Shown here piece after piece: positions 10,990 to 19,025 of a stretch of 64,000 nucleotides of DNA. The notes under the pieces were generated by a model. The model was not told the origin of the DNA, did no database searches, and saw nothing but the letters and a program-made list of their open reading frames with translations. The DNA lies in the NCBI GenBank assembly GCA_963816555.1, contig CAWFLD010000004.1:496001-560000 (forward strand). The letters are read 5' to 3'. The position numbers and the translations under genes are program-made. The stretch comes from Lutibaculum sp963816555 (lineage in GTDB: Bacteria > Pseudomonadota > Alphaproteobacteria > Rhizobiales > Tepidamorphaceae). How positions within the stretch are numbered: position 1 is the first letter of the stretch; every line of letters begins with the position of its first letter.

Positions 10990-11489
10990 CAGCCGCCCCT
11001 GGGCTGGAACTCGTCGGCGCGGATGCGCCGGGCCAGCGTGTCGAGCACGGCGTTGGCGAAGGCCGGCTCCTCGCCCTCCTCGAAGAAGGCGCGGGCGATG
11101 TCGACATATTCGCTGATGATGGCGCGCACCGGCACGTCGCGTCGCATGATCAGCTCGTAGACGGCGAGGCGCAGGATCGAGCGCAGCGTCACGTCGAGCC
11201 GCCTGAGCGGCCAGCCCTCGGCCAGCACGCGGTCGACATCGGCGTCGACCCGGCGCTGCTCGGCGACGACGCCGCGCAAGAGGTCGCGCAGGAAGTTGAC
11301 GTCCGGCGGCACCATCTCGTCCTCGGCGACCTCGTCGGCGAGGCGGCCGGATTCGAACTCGGCCAGCGTCTCCAGGAGGTCGCGGCCGCCGACGTCCATC
11401 TGGTAGAGCGCCTGCACCGCCGTCAGACGCGCCGCGCTGCGGCGGTTCGGCCGCGGCGGCTTCTTCTGTTTCGACGGGTCGGCGGTCAT
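10989..11489 (-). CDS. nusB: Transcription antitermination factor NusB
   Basis: 166 aa. NusB binds boxA RNA with NusE (S10) and supports rRNA antitermination. After a basic N-terminal extension (KQKKPPRPNRRSAARL) the all-helical NusB domain runs AVQALYQMDVGG through ILRLAVYELIMRRDVPVRAI to FANAVLDTLARRIR. The start overlaps the ribH stop (ATGA) and the stop overlaps the thiL start, so it is translationally coupled within the rib-nusB-thiL operon, which is conserved in many Proteobacteria. Confidence 0.95.
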   Translation of the reverse strand: MTADPSKQKKPPRPNRRSAARLTAVQALYQMDVGGRDLLETLAEFESGRLADEVAEDEMVPPDVNFLRDLLRGVVAEQRRVDADVDRVLAEGWPLRRLDVTLRSILRLAVYELIMRRDVPVRAIISEYVDIARAFFEEGEEPAFANAVLDTLARRIRADEFQPRGG

Positions 11490-11956
11490 AGTCCGTCTCC
11501 GAGGAACCGGTCGCGGACGGCGAGCATGTCGAGCGCCGCCCGGGCGGCCGCGCCGCCCTTGTCCTTCTGCGCCCGGTCGGCCCGCGCCCAGGCCTGGTCG
11601 GAATCCTCCACCGTCAGGATGCCGTTGCCGACCGCCAGGCAGTGCTGCACCGAGAGGTCCATCACGGCGCGCGCGGATTCGCCCGCCACGATGTCGTAGT
11701 GGCTCGTCTCGCCGCGGATCACGCAGCCGAGCAGCACGTAGGCGTCGAAGGCCTTGTCGAGATCGGTGCGGCCGCCCTCGATGGCGCAGGCGAGCGCGGC
11801 CGGGATCTCGAGGACGCCCGGCACCTCCATGCGCTCGATCTCGACGTCGAAGGCGGACAGGACCGACTCCGCCCCCTCGTAGAGCGCGTCGGCCAGTTCG
11901 GGATAGAAGCGTGCCTCGATGACGAGGACGCGTGGCTGTGTGCGCTCCATGTTCAC
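11486..11956 (-). CDS. ribH: 6,7-dimethyl-8-ribityllumazine synthase
   Basis: 156 aa, normal family length. It condenses the ribityl-aminopyrimidine with dihydroxybutanone phosphate to give lumazine, the penultimate riboflavin step. The conserved substrate-binding motifs are visible: VPGVLEIPAALA, LGCVIRGETSHYDIV and PVGNGILT-like LAVGNGILTVED. It overlaps the upstream ribE stop by 4 bp and the downstream nusB start by 4 bp. Confidence 0.96.
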   Translation of the reverse strand: MNMERTQPRVLVIEARFYPELADALYEGAESVLSAFDVEIERMEVPGVLEIPAALACAIEGGRTDLDKAFDAYVLLGCVIRGETSHYDIVAGESARAVMDLSVQHCLAVGNGILTVEDSDQAWARADRAQKDKGGAAARAALDMLAVRDRFLGDGL

Positions 11957-12558
11957 TCCGTTTCCCGCAGCCGCGCGACATATCGCGCGAGCGTGTCGAT
12001 TTCCAGGTTCACCCGGTCGCCGTCGCGGCGGTCCCCCCAGGTGGTGACGGCCAGCGTGTGCGGGATGAGCGTGATCCAGAAGCGGTCGCCCTCGACCCCG
12101 TTCACCGTCAGCGACGTGCCGTTCAGCGCCACCGAGCCCTTCGCCGCGATGAAGCGCGAGAGCTCGGCCGGCGCCTCGAACACGAAGCGGGACGTCTCGC
12201 CCTCGTCGATCCGCTCGACGAGCGTCGCCTGGCCGTCGACGTGACCCGAGACGAGATGGCCGCCGATCTCGTCGCCGACCTTCAGCGAGCGCTCGAGATT
12301 GACGCGGCGCGCCTCGCGCCAGTCGCCGAGCGTGGTGCGGTCGAGGCTCTCGGGCGACACGTCGACGTCGAACTCGGTCGCCCCGCCCTCGCCCGTCCGC
12401 ACCGCCGTCGCCGTCAGGCAGCAGCCGTCGCAGGCGATCGAGGCGCCGAGGGCGATGCCTTCGGCGGGATAATGGCAGGCGATCGTGAAGCGCACGAGGT
12501 CGTTCTCGACCCGGCGCCCGACGACGGTGCCCACATCGCTGACGAGCCCGGTGAACAT
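11953..12558 (-). CDS. ribE: Riboflavin synthase alpha chain
   Basis: 201 aa with two tandem lumazine-binding barrels. The first begins MFTGLVSDVGTV, and the second carries VSGHVDGQATLVERIDE, which includes the typical GHVDG turn. Conserved SIACDGCCLTAT and SVALNGTSLTVNG show the paired repeat. It dismutates lumazine to riboflavin. It lies 6 bp after ribD in the rib cluster. No FMN riboswitch is evident upstream of the cluster. Confidence 0.95.
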   Translation of the reverse strand: MFTGLVSDVGTVVGRRVENDLVRFTIACHYPAEGIALGASIACDGCCLTATAVRTGEGGATEFDVDVSPESLDRTTLGDWREARRVNLERSLKVGDEIGGHLVSGHVDGQATLVERIDEGETSRFVFEAPAELSRFIAAKGSVALNGTSLTVNGVEGDRFWITLIPHTLAVTTWGDRRDGDRVNLEIDTLARYVARLRETE

Positions 12559-12564
12559 GACTGA

Positions 12565-13707
12565 CTACTCGTGGAAGGACCGCACGCGCTCGTAGCGAAG
12601 CATCAGGTCCCGGCCGCGCGTGCTGGCCGGGAACCGCCTGTATTTAGCGACATCGTCGAAGAGAGCAAGCCCCCGATCGGCGAGCGCCGGCACGCCGTCC
12701 GCGCCGATGTCGTCCGGCGACCGGAAGACCACGACGTCGTCGGCGACGCCGGCCCCGAGGACGCTGCGGTAGATGGCCGCCCCGCCCTCCACCAGCACGC
12801 GGCCGATCTCGAGCTCGCCGAGCCGCCGCAGCACGGCCGGGAGCGAGACGCGCCCGTCCGGACCGCGCGGCACGCGGTGCACGTCGGCACCCTTCTCGCC
12901 GAGCCGTGCCTCCGCCTCCTCCGGCGCGTCGGGGCCGGCGAAGACGTGCAGCGGAATGTCCGGCGCGTCGGCCAGGAGGCGGCTCTGCGGCGGCAGCCGC
13001 AGGCCCCCGTCGAGCAGCACGCGCGCGGGCGAGCGGTCCGCCATGCCCGGCAGCCGGCAGGTCAGCCGCGGATCGTCGGCGAGCGCGGTGCCGATGCCGA
13101 CGAGGATCGCCTCGTGCGTCGCGCGCAGCATGTGAGAGGAGGCGAGCGCTTCGGGCCCGGTGATGGCGACCGTCCGGCCGCCCGGCCCGGCGATCATGCC
13201 GTCGCGGCTGACCGCCATCTTCAGCGTCACCGCCGGCCGGCCGAGGCGCATGCGGGTGAGGAAGCCGCGCAGGGCGCGCTCGGCCTCATCCGCCAGGAGC
13301 CCCGTTTCGACCGCGATGCCGGCGTCGCGCAGCATGGCGTGGCCGCGCCCGGCGACCCGCGGGTCGGGATCCTCGAGCGCCGTGACCACGCGGGCGACGC
13401 CCGCCTCGATCAGCGCGCCGGCGCACGGCGGCGTGCGGCCGTGGTGCGAGCACGGCTCGAGCGAGACGTAGGCCGTCGCCCCGCGCGCCGCCTCGCCGGC
13501 CTCGGCGAGCGCCGCGGCCTCGGCGTGCGGCCGGCCGCCGCGGGCCGTCGCGCCGCGGCCGACGATCACCGGGCCGCCGCCGTCGTCGCGGACGATCAGG
13601 GCGCCGACCGCCGGGTTGGGCCCCGACGCGCCGCGCCAGCGCGTGCCGAGCCGGATCGCCGCCGCCATGAAGCGGGCGTCTGGTTGCGGGGTGTCGGGCG
13701 CGGTCAT
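12565..13707 (-). CDS. ribD: Bifunctional deaminase/reductase RibD
   Basis: 380 aa. The N-terminal deaminase domain (about residues 10-150) has the zinc motif HAEAAAL plus PCSHHGRTPPC. The C-terminal reductase domain (about 150-380) has LKMAVSRDGMIAG, ATHEAILVGIGTALADDPRLT and the RVLVEGGAAIYRS NADPH/substrate motif. I chose the ATG at 13707 because the extra upstream frame is proline/arginine-rich, overlaps a palindromic repeat and is not part of the family. Confidence 0.95.
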   Translation of the reverse strand: MTAPDTPQPDARFMAAAIRLGTRWRGASGPNPAVGALIVRDDGGGPVIVGRGATARGGRPHAEAAALAEAGEAARGATAYVSLEPCSHHGRTPPCAGALIEAGVARVVTALEDPDPRVAGRGHAMLRDAGIAVETGLLADEAERALRGFLTRMRLGRPAVTLKMAVSRDGMIAGPGGRTVAITGPEALASSHMLRATHEAILVGIGTALADDPRLTCRLPGMADRSPARVLLDGGLRLPPQSRLLADAPDIPLHVFAGPDAPEEAEARLGEKGADVHRVPRGPDGRVSLPAVLRRLGELEIGRVLVEGGAAIYRSVLGAGVADDVVVFRSPDDIGADGVPALADRGLALFDDVAKYRRFPASTRGRDLMLRYERVRSFHE

Positions 13708-13715
13708 GGCGGCGG

Positions 13716-13773
13716 GCTCCCGCCTCCCCCTCGACGGGGGAGGTCGGCCCGCAGGGCCGGGCGGGGGTGGAGC
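13716..13773. repeat. REP-like intergenic palindromic element
   Basis: Two adjacent palindromes lie in the ribD-nrdR gap. The first has 8-bp arms at 13723-13730 and 13736-13743 (CCTCCCCC / GGGGGAGG). The second has 6-bp arms at 13745-13750 and 13754-13759 (CGGCCC / GGGCCG). A GGGGGTGG box follows. This looks like the dispersed intergenic mosaic repeats seen in GC-rich Alphaproteobacteria. A second, less regular GC-rich stretch continues to about 13860. Confidence 0.6.
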
Positions 13774-13873
13774 CGCCTGCTCATGAGCCTGCCGCTGCAC
13801 CCCAGGCCGGGCTTCGCCCGCCCCTCCCCGTTGAGGTCGGGGAGCTCGCTGCGCACGCCACAGCCCATCCCGG

Positions 13874-14356
13874 TCAGAGGTCGGGCTCGTCTTCGACCGG
13901 CTCGCCGGTCTCGCTCAGCTCGCCGAGGAACTCCTCGAAGTCCTTGGCCTCGCGGAAGTTGCGGTAGACGGAGGCGTAGCGGACATAGGCCACGTCGTCG
14001 AGCGAGCGCAGGCCCTCCATCACGAGCTTGCCGATCTGGTCGGTGGCGACCTCGCTCTCGCCCGAGCTCTCGAGGCGGCGGACGATGCCGCTGACGAGGC
14101 GCTCGACGCGGTCCTGCTCGACCGGCCGCTTCCTGAGCGCGATCTGCACCGAGCGCATCAGCTTGTCGCGGTCGAAGGGGACGCGGCGGCCGGAGCGCTT
14201 GGCCACCGTCAGCTCGCGCAGCTGCACGCGCTCGAAGGTCGTGAAGCGGCCGCCGCAGTCTGGACAGACGCGGCGGCGCCGGATGGCGGCGCTGTCCTCG
14301 GCTGGACGCGAGTCCTTCACCTGGGTGGCGAGCGACCCGCAATAGGGACAGCGCAT
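13874..14356 (-). CDS. nrdR: Transcriptional repressor NrdR
   Basis: 160 aa. It represses ribonucleotide reductase genes in response to ATP/dATP. The zinc ribbon is intact (MRCPYCGSLATQVKDSR then CPDCGGRFTTFERV). It is followed by the ATP-cone domain (FDRDKLMRSVQIALRKRPV, then VAYVRYASVYRNFREAKDFEEFL). It is encoded directly after glyA on the minus strand with a 31-bp gap, the usual alphaproteobacterial glyA-nrdR-ribD order. Confidence 0.96.
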   Translation of the reverse strand: MRCPYCGSLATQVKDSRPAEDSAAIRRRRVCPDCGGRFTTFERVQLRELTVAKRSGRRVPFDRDKLMRSVQIALRKRPVEQDRVERLVSGIVRRLESSGESEVATDQIGKLVMEGLRSLDDVAYVRYASVYRNFREAKDFEEFLGELSETGEPVEDEPDL

Positions 14357-14387
14357 GGAACGTCTCCGGGCTTGGCGGTTGGCCGCC

Positions 14388-15692
14388 TCAGTCCGGATAG
14401 ATGGGGAAGCGCCTGCAGAGCTCCATCACCTGATCGCGGACTTCGGCCTCGACCCCTTCGTTGCCCTCTTCGCCCGCGTCGCGCAAGCCCGTCAGCGTCT
14501 TGCCGATCAGCTCGCCGATGTGGCGGAACTCGCCGGCGCCGAAGCCGCGCGTCGTGCCGGCCGGCGTCCCGAGGCGGATGCCGGAGGTCACCATCGGCTT
14601 CTCGGGATCGAACGGGATGCCGTTCTTGTTGCAGGTGATGTGGGCGCGGCTGAGCGCGGCTTCCGCGGCCTTGCCGGTGATGCCGTAGGGCCGCAGGTCG
14701 ACGAGCATCAGGTGCGTGTCGGTGCCGCCGGCGACGAGGGCGAGCCCCGCCTCCTCGAGCGAGCCGGCGAGGACGCGGGCGTTCTCGACGATCTGGCGGG
14801 CATAGGCCTTGAAGTCGGGCCGCAGCGCCTCGCCGAAGGCGACGGCCTTGGCGGCGATGACGTGCATCAGCGGGCCGCCCTGCAGGCCGGGGAAGACGGC
14901 CGAGTTGATCTTCTTGGCGATCTCGCCGTCATTCGTCAGCACCATGCCGCCGCGCGGGCCGCGCAGCGTCTTGTGCGTCGTGGTGGTGACGACGTGGGCG
15001 TGCGGGATCGGGCTCGGATGGACGCCCGCGGCGACGAGGCCGGCGATGTGGGCCATGTCGACCATCAGCCACGCGCCGATCGAATCGGCGATCTGGCGGA
15101 AGCGCGGGAAGTCGAGCGTGCGCGGATAGGCGGAGCCACCGGCGATGATGAGCTTCGGCTTGTGCTGCTCGGCGAGGCGCTGCAGCTCGTCGTAGTCGAT
15201 CTGCTGGGTGTCCTCGCGGACGGGATAGGCGATCGGGTTGAACCACTTGCCCGACATCGAGACGGGCGCGCCGTGCGTCAGGTGGCCGCCGGCGGCGAGG
15301 CTCAGCCCGAGGAAGGAATCGCCCGGGCGCAGCAGCGCCATGAAGACCGCCGCGTTCGCCTGCGCGCCGGAATGCGGCTGCACGTTGACGAACTCGCAGC
15401 CGAACAGCTCCTTCGCCCGGTCGCGCGCCAGCTCCTCGGCGACGTCGACCCACTGGCAGCCGCCATAGTAGCGGCGGCCGGGATAGCCTTCCGCGTACTT
15501 GTTGGTCAGGACGGAGCCCTGCGCCTCCATCACGGCGCGCGAGACGATGTTCTCGGAGGCGATCAGCTCGATCTCGTCGCGCTGGCGGCCGAGCTCGCCG
15601 CGGATCGCCTTCGCGATCTCGGGATCGGTTTCCGCCACGCCGGCCTCGAAGAACGTCTTGGTGGCTGGGTCGTATTGCTCGGTGACAGACAT
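14388..15692 (-). CDS. glyA: Serine hydroxymethyltransferase
   Basis: 434 aa PLP enzyme that interconverts serine and glycine and supplies one-carbon units to folate. Visible motifs are the N-terminal IELIASENIVSRAVMEAQGS, NKYAEGYPGRRYYGGC, the DMAHIAGLVAAGVHPSPIP stretch and the PLP-lysine segment VTTTTHKTLRGPRGG. The C-terminus is full length. It heads a probable glyA-nrdR-ribD-ribE-ribH-nusB-thiL run on the minus strand, although the REP-like gap may break it. Confidence 0.97.
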   Translation of the reverse strand: MSVTEQYDPATKTFFEAGVAETDPEIAKAIRGELGRQRDEIELIASENIVSRAVMEAQGSVLTNKYAEGYPGRRYYGGCQWVDVAEELARDRAKELFGCEFVNVQPHSGAQANAAVFMALLRPGDSFLGLSLAAGGHLTHGAPVSMSGKWFNPIAYPVREDTQQIDYDELQRLAEQHKPKLIIAGGSAYPRTLDFPRFRQIADSIGAWLMVDMAHIAGLVAAGVHPSPIPHAHVVTTTTHKTLRGPRGGMVLTNDGEIAKKINSAVFPGLQGGPLMHVIAAKAVAFGEALRPDFKAYARQIVENARVLAGSLEEAGLALVAGGTDTHLMLVDLRPYGITGKAAEAALSRAHITCNKNGIPFDPEKPMVTSGIRLGTPAGTTRGFGAGEFRHIGELIGKTLTGLRDAGEEGNEGVEAEVRDQVMELCRRFPIYPD

Positions 15693-15776
15693 GGGCTTCC
15701 CTCTCGCCGAAGGTCGGCGCTTCGTTGGCCGGCGCCGTGAAACTGGTGCGGCGGGCCATCCGCCGCGTGCCGCTAT

Positions 15777-15820
15777 ACACTAGGCGGGAAAGAGGGCCAA
15801 ATTCAAGCTCTGGTATACCA
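15777..15820 (-). promoter_or_regulatory. Candidate glyA promoter with upstream GntR-type palindrome
   Basis: On the minus strand, TTGAAT (15806-15801) and TAGTGT (15782-15777) are 18 bp apart and could be -35/-10 elements about 90-120 bp upstream of glyA. Immediately upstream of the -35 lies a perfect 10-bp palindrome TGGTATACCA (15811-15820), the form often bound by FCD-type GntR regulators. The promoter match is moderate and unproven. Confidence 0.35.
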
Positions 15821-15953
15821 CAGATCCCCAAACCGTTTCGGCCCCGTCCGGGAGAGCCTGCGGCGGGCGGCCGGGTCGCTGGCCGGATGCCTTCGCCGGC
15901 GCGGGCACGGGCCGCACGGGGGATCGAGGAACGGGCGGGGAAGCGCCCTGCCC

Positions 15954-16184
15954 TCAGGCGTAGCGGCCGGGGCGGGGCGGCGGCTCCGGCGCGCGCGGGC
16001 GGCGCATCGCCAGCTTGCGCCGGGCGAGCAGCGCCACGTGCGCGTCGGGCGTGGCGAGCGGCACGACGAGGGTGACCTCGGTGCCGCTGTCGACGTCGAT
16101 CGCCGCCACCCGCTTCTGGGCGCCGACGACCGTGATTTCGATGAGGATCTCGCCGGCGACCCCGCGGTCGCCGCTGCGGGTCAT
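15954..16184 (-). CDS. Small alphaproteobacterial protein (DUF6898-like)
   Basis: 76 aa. The sequence EILIEITVVGAQKRVAAIDVDSG then TEVTLVVPLATPD suggests a small beta-rich fold. It resembles the short DUF6898-type proteins found in Hyphomicrobiales; I am moderately sure of that assignment and know of no function. The ATG overlaps the stop of the L,D-transpeptidase gene by one base (TGATG), so it is probably translated from the same mRNA. Its C-terminus is rich in Pro and Arg. Confidence 0.65.
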   Translation of the reverse strand: MTRSGDRGVAGEILIEITVVGAQKRVAAIDVDSGTEVTLVVPLATPDAHVALLARRKLAMRRPRAPEPPPRPGRYA

Positions 16185-17509
16185 CAGTTCGCCGAGGAGG
16201 CTGCGACGGCGGAGCCGCTCAGCCCGTCGCGGTTGTAGATGTCCGGGCGGAACTGCACGACGCCGTCGTCGGTCGCCCACGCCGTGATGTAGGCGAAGTA
16301 GATCGGCGTCCGGTGGGCGAGCGTGATGTCCTCGTTCTCGCCGCTGCGCACGGCCGCGTCGACCTTGGTGCGGTCCCAGCCGTCATTGTTCGGGCCGAGC
16401 AGCCACGACACGAGCTGGCGCACGTTCTGCACGCGCACGCAGCCCGACGAGTGGAAGCGGTCGTTGGTGCCGAACAGGCTCGTCTGCGGCGTGTCGTGCA
16501 GGTAGACCGAGTACTCGTTCGGGAAGTTGATGCGCACCGAGCCGAGCGAGTTGAAGTCGCCCGGATCCTGGCGGAGCATGTAGCTCACCGCCTCGTCGGA
16601 ATACCAGTCGACGCTCTTGGGGTCGATCTCGTTGCCTTTCCCGTCATAGATGCGGATGTGGTACCGGGTCAGGTAGTCCGGCTCCTTCTGCATCTGCGGG
16701 ATGATGTCCTTCCGGATGATGCTCTTCGGCACCGTCCAGTACGGATTGAAGCTGATGTAGTCGATCCGGTCGGTCAGGATCGGCGAGGCCCGCTCCGGCT
16801 TGCCGACGACCGCGGTGTGGCGCTGCACGACGGTGCCGTTCTCCACGGCCTCGACCTGCGCGGCCGGGATGTTGACCATCACGTAGCGCTCGCCGAGATC
16901 GCCGCCCATCGCCTGGACGCGAACGAGGTTCGTCTGCAGCTGCTCGATGCGCCGCTCGACCGGCACGTTCAGCGCCTCGAGCGTCGAGCCGCCGACGATG
17001 CCGTCGGGCAGCAGGCCGTGCCGGCTCTGGAAGCGCTTCACGGCCGCGTCGACGTAGGAATCGAAGGTGTCGGCGACGCCGGCGGAGGGGTGCAGGTCGC
17101 CGGAGGCGATCAGCCGCTGCCGCAGCGCCGCCACGTTCGGGCTCTTCACGCCGATGCGCAGCGCCTGGTCGCCGGGGACCGTGCCCCAGCCGCCGCGCGC
17201 CGCGATGTCCTGGTAGCGCGCGATGGCGAGCTGGATCGCGTCCGCGGTGCGCGGGCTCAGCGTCGGCTGGCGGCTGTCGACGTTGGGGTCGACGGTCGAG
17301 GAGGTCGGATCGAAGCGGTCGTTCCACTCGGCGGCGCCGGTGTCGAAGGACGGCGCGAACGATCCGCTGTTCTCGGCCGTGGTGATGCCGCGGTCACCGC
17401 CGCCGAACCAGGAGCCGAGCCCCTGGGCGGCCGCCGGCGCCGTCGCCAGCCCCAGCGCCAATGCGGTGAGAAGGAGCCTCTTGGAATGCGAGCGCGTCTT
17501 CGTCGCCAT
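16184..17509 (-). CDS. L,D-transpeptidase with peptidoglycan-binding domain (LdtR-linked)
   Basis: 441 aa. A cleavable signal (ALALGLATAPAAAQ) sends it to the periplasm. A peptidoglycan-binding helical domain follows (about residues 118-190, AALRQRLIASGDLHP to FQSRHGLLPDGIVGGSTLEAL). The YkuD catalytic domain (about 212-390) contains the active-site motif HSSGCVRVQN with Cys357. Such enzymes make 3-3 cross-links in peptidoglycan. I chose MATKTRSH as the start because the longer frame adds a non-conserved arginine-rich extension. It lies next to an ldtR-like regulator, as in Rhizobium relatives and Liberibacter. Confidence 0.9.
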   Translation of the reverse strand: MATKTRSHSKRLLLTALALGLATAPAAAQGLGSWFGGGDRGITTAENSGSFAPSFDTGAAEWNDRFDPTSSTVDPNVDSRQPTLSPRTADAIQLAIARYQDIAARGGWGTVPGDQALRIGVKSPNVAALRQRLIASGDLHPSAGVADTFDSYVDAAVKRFQSRHGLLPDGIVGGSTLEALNVPVERRIEQLQTNLVRVQAMGGDLGERYVMVNIPAAQVEAVENGTVVQRHTAVVGKPERASPILTDRIDYISFNPYWTVPKSIIRKDIIPQMQKEPDYLTRYHIRIYDGKGNEIDPKSVDWYSDEAVSYMLRQDPGDFNSLGSVRINFPNEYSVYLHDTPQTSLFGTNDRFHSSGCVRVQNVRQLVSWLLGPNNDGWDRTKVDAAVRSGENEDITLAHRTPIYFAYITAWATDDGVVQFRPDIYNRDGLSGSAVAASSAN

Positions 17510-17848
17510 CTGTCGTACCGTCACCACCTGAGAAATTGCTGGCCGCAGCCACGACGGGAAATGCGGCGCGGCGGAGTTGGTTCGGCCCAATTCGAGCGTT
17601 ACCATGCGGGTGGTTAACGAACAACAATCGTTCGTGGCCTCAATAAGGCCGCGCGCGACGTTTCGCAGGTATCTTTCAACGGCTTGGCCCGCGTGACCGC
17701 GCCGCAGGCGGCGCAGAATCCGGCGTCCATGCCCTCCGGAGTTGAGGCTGACCCGGCGTTTCCGCACGAGCCGGCCCCCGCCGGGGCGAGGCGGCCGGCC
17801 GGACGACGGGATCGACGTCCCGTGGCCGGGCCGGCCGGATTTCGCGCC
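17510..17848. other. 339-bp gap upstream of the L,D-transpeptidase gene
   Basis: No coding sequence is supported here. The part nearest the transpeptidase start holds a candidate operator (17617-17635) in a locally AT-richer patch. The part nearest ldtR is GC-rich and contains a small hairpin (6-bp arms 17806-17811 and 17818-17823) without a T-run, 26 bp past the ldtR stop. Confidence 0.6.
17617..17635. promoter_or_regulatory. Candidate LdtR operator (inverted repeat)
   Basis: ACGAAC and GTTCGT form 6-bp perfect arms separated by 7 bases, 108 bp upstream of the L,D-transpeptidase start. The 19-bp size, the location and the neighbouring MarR-type gene make it a plausible binding site for the linked regulator. 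It is an inference only. Confidence 0.45.
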
Positions 17849-18361
17849 TTACAGGCGGTAGAGGATCTGGTCGGTCCAGAAGCGCTCGAGCTTCTGCAGC
17901 GAGCGGTTGAGCCGCTGGAAGTCCTCCACGCCGAGGCCGCCGACCTTTTCCATGGAGTAGAGGTGGCGGCGATACACCGTGTCGACGATGTCGTGCACCT
18001 CCTCGCCCTTCTCCGTCAGGCTGATCCGCACGGCGCGGCGGTCGACGGTCGAGCGCTGGTGGTGGATGTAGCCGCCCTCGACCAGCTTCTTCAGGTTGTA
18101 GGAGACGTTCGAGCCGAGATAGTAGCCGCGCGTGCGCAGCTCGCTCGCCGTCACCTCGGAGTCGCCGATGTTGTAGAGGAGCAGCGCCTGGACGCTGTTG
18201 ACGTCGTTGCGACCGCGGCGGTCGAACTCGTCCTTGATGACGTCGAGGAGCCGGCGGTGGAGGCGCTCCACGAGGGTCAGCGCCTCCATGTAGTGGGGCC
18301 GGAGCTCCTCTTCGCCTGCCTGGCTTCCGCCTGCCTGCGCCTTCGCAACAGCAACGCTCAT
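17849..18361 (-). CDS. ldtR: MarR-family regulator LdtR
   Basis: 170 aa winged-helix regulator. In Hyphomicrobiales and Candidatus Liberibacter, LdtR controls an L,D-transpeptidase gene and osmotic tolerance, and here it directly precedes such a gene on the same strand. Sequence features are a dimerisation helix (EALTLVERLHRRLLDVIKDEF), the helix-turn-helix ASELRTRGYYLGSNVSYNLKKL and the wing QRSTVDRRAVRISLTEKG. I chose the ATG at 18361, which has GAGAGG 8 bp upstream. A short inverted repeat GTGGG-TTTT-CCCAC lies just upstream (about 18392-18405). Confidence 0.9.
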   Translation of the reverse strand: MSVAVAKAQAGGSQAGEEELRPHYMEALTLVERLHRRLLDVIKDEFDRRGRNDVNSVQALLLYNIGDSEVTASELRTRGYYLGSNVSYNLKKLVEGGYIHHQRSTVDRRAVRISLTEKGEEVHDIVDTVYRRHLYSMEKVGGLGVEDFQRLNRSLQKLERFWTDQILYRL

Positions 18362-18604
18362 GTGACTAGCCTCTCGGTTCAACGCACCCTGCTGTGGGTT
18401 TTCCCACTGTTGAGACGAGAATAGCCGGAGGCCGCTAAGACCGGTTTAAAAGGCAGGCTTAAATTTCGATAAAGTGCAGGTTTTCTAATGATTTACCCTT
18501 TGCCGTCGAGACCTTGGACCATCTCGGGAACATCAATCTCTCCGTTACCATGACCGGCAAGGGCAGCTTAAGCACGATGCTTCCGGGGGCCCGGCGGACG
18601 GGCC

Positions 18605-19021
18605 TCACTCCTCGGGCAGGCGCAGCACCTCGCCGGTGTTCTCCGGGGTGCCGGTCCACCAGGCGAGCGCGATGTAGACGAGGATCGTGACGGCGTGGAA
18701 GACCGTCGTCGACCAGCTCGTCCCGAACAGCTCGTTGAAGACGTTGAGCATGACGAGCTCGGCGACCGCGCAGAACAGCCAGGCGGCGACGCCCCACGCC
18801 GCGCCGAACCAAAGGCCGAGCGAGGCGGCGAGCTCGAGGATCGCGAAATAGATGTGCGCGGCCTGCCAGTACGGCGCGAGCGCGGTGAAATCGGTGTTGA
18901 AGCCGAGGATCACCGCCCAGTGCTTCAGGCCGCTGACGAAATAGTAGATCGACAGCGCCCGCATGTACCAGAGCAGGACCTTCGAGGGAGACACCTTGCC
19001 TCGGACGAGCTGGAGCGGCAT
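18605..19021 (-). CDS. DUF6163-like four-helix membrane protein
   Basis: 138 aa with four hydrophobic helices (YFVSGLKHWAVILGF, IYFAILELAASLGLWFGA, GVAAWLFCAVAELVMLNVF, TTVFHAVTILVYIALAWW). The layout resembles DoxX/DUF6163-type proteins encoded next to ldtR in Hyphomicrobiales. The function is unknown. The start lies 4 bp after the stop of the 3-hydroxyisobutyryl-CoA hydrolase gene on the same strand, so the two are probably co-transcribed. Confidence 0.75.
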   Translation of the reverse strand: MPLQLVRGKVSPSKVLLWYMRALSIYYFVSGLKHWAVILGFNTDFTALAPYWQAAHIYFAILELAASLGLWFGAAWGVAAWLFCAVAELVMLNVFNELFGTSWSTTVFHAVTILVYIALAWWTGTPENTGEVLRLPEE

Positions 19022-19025
19022 GGCG

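Noticed and set aside
13708..13873. FMN riboswitch before ribD
   Set aside because: No conserved RFN core could be found in the gap; it is filled by GC palindromes instead.
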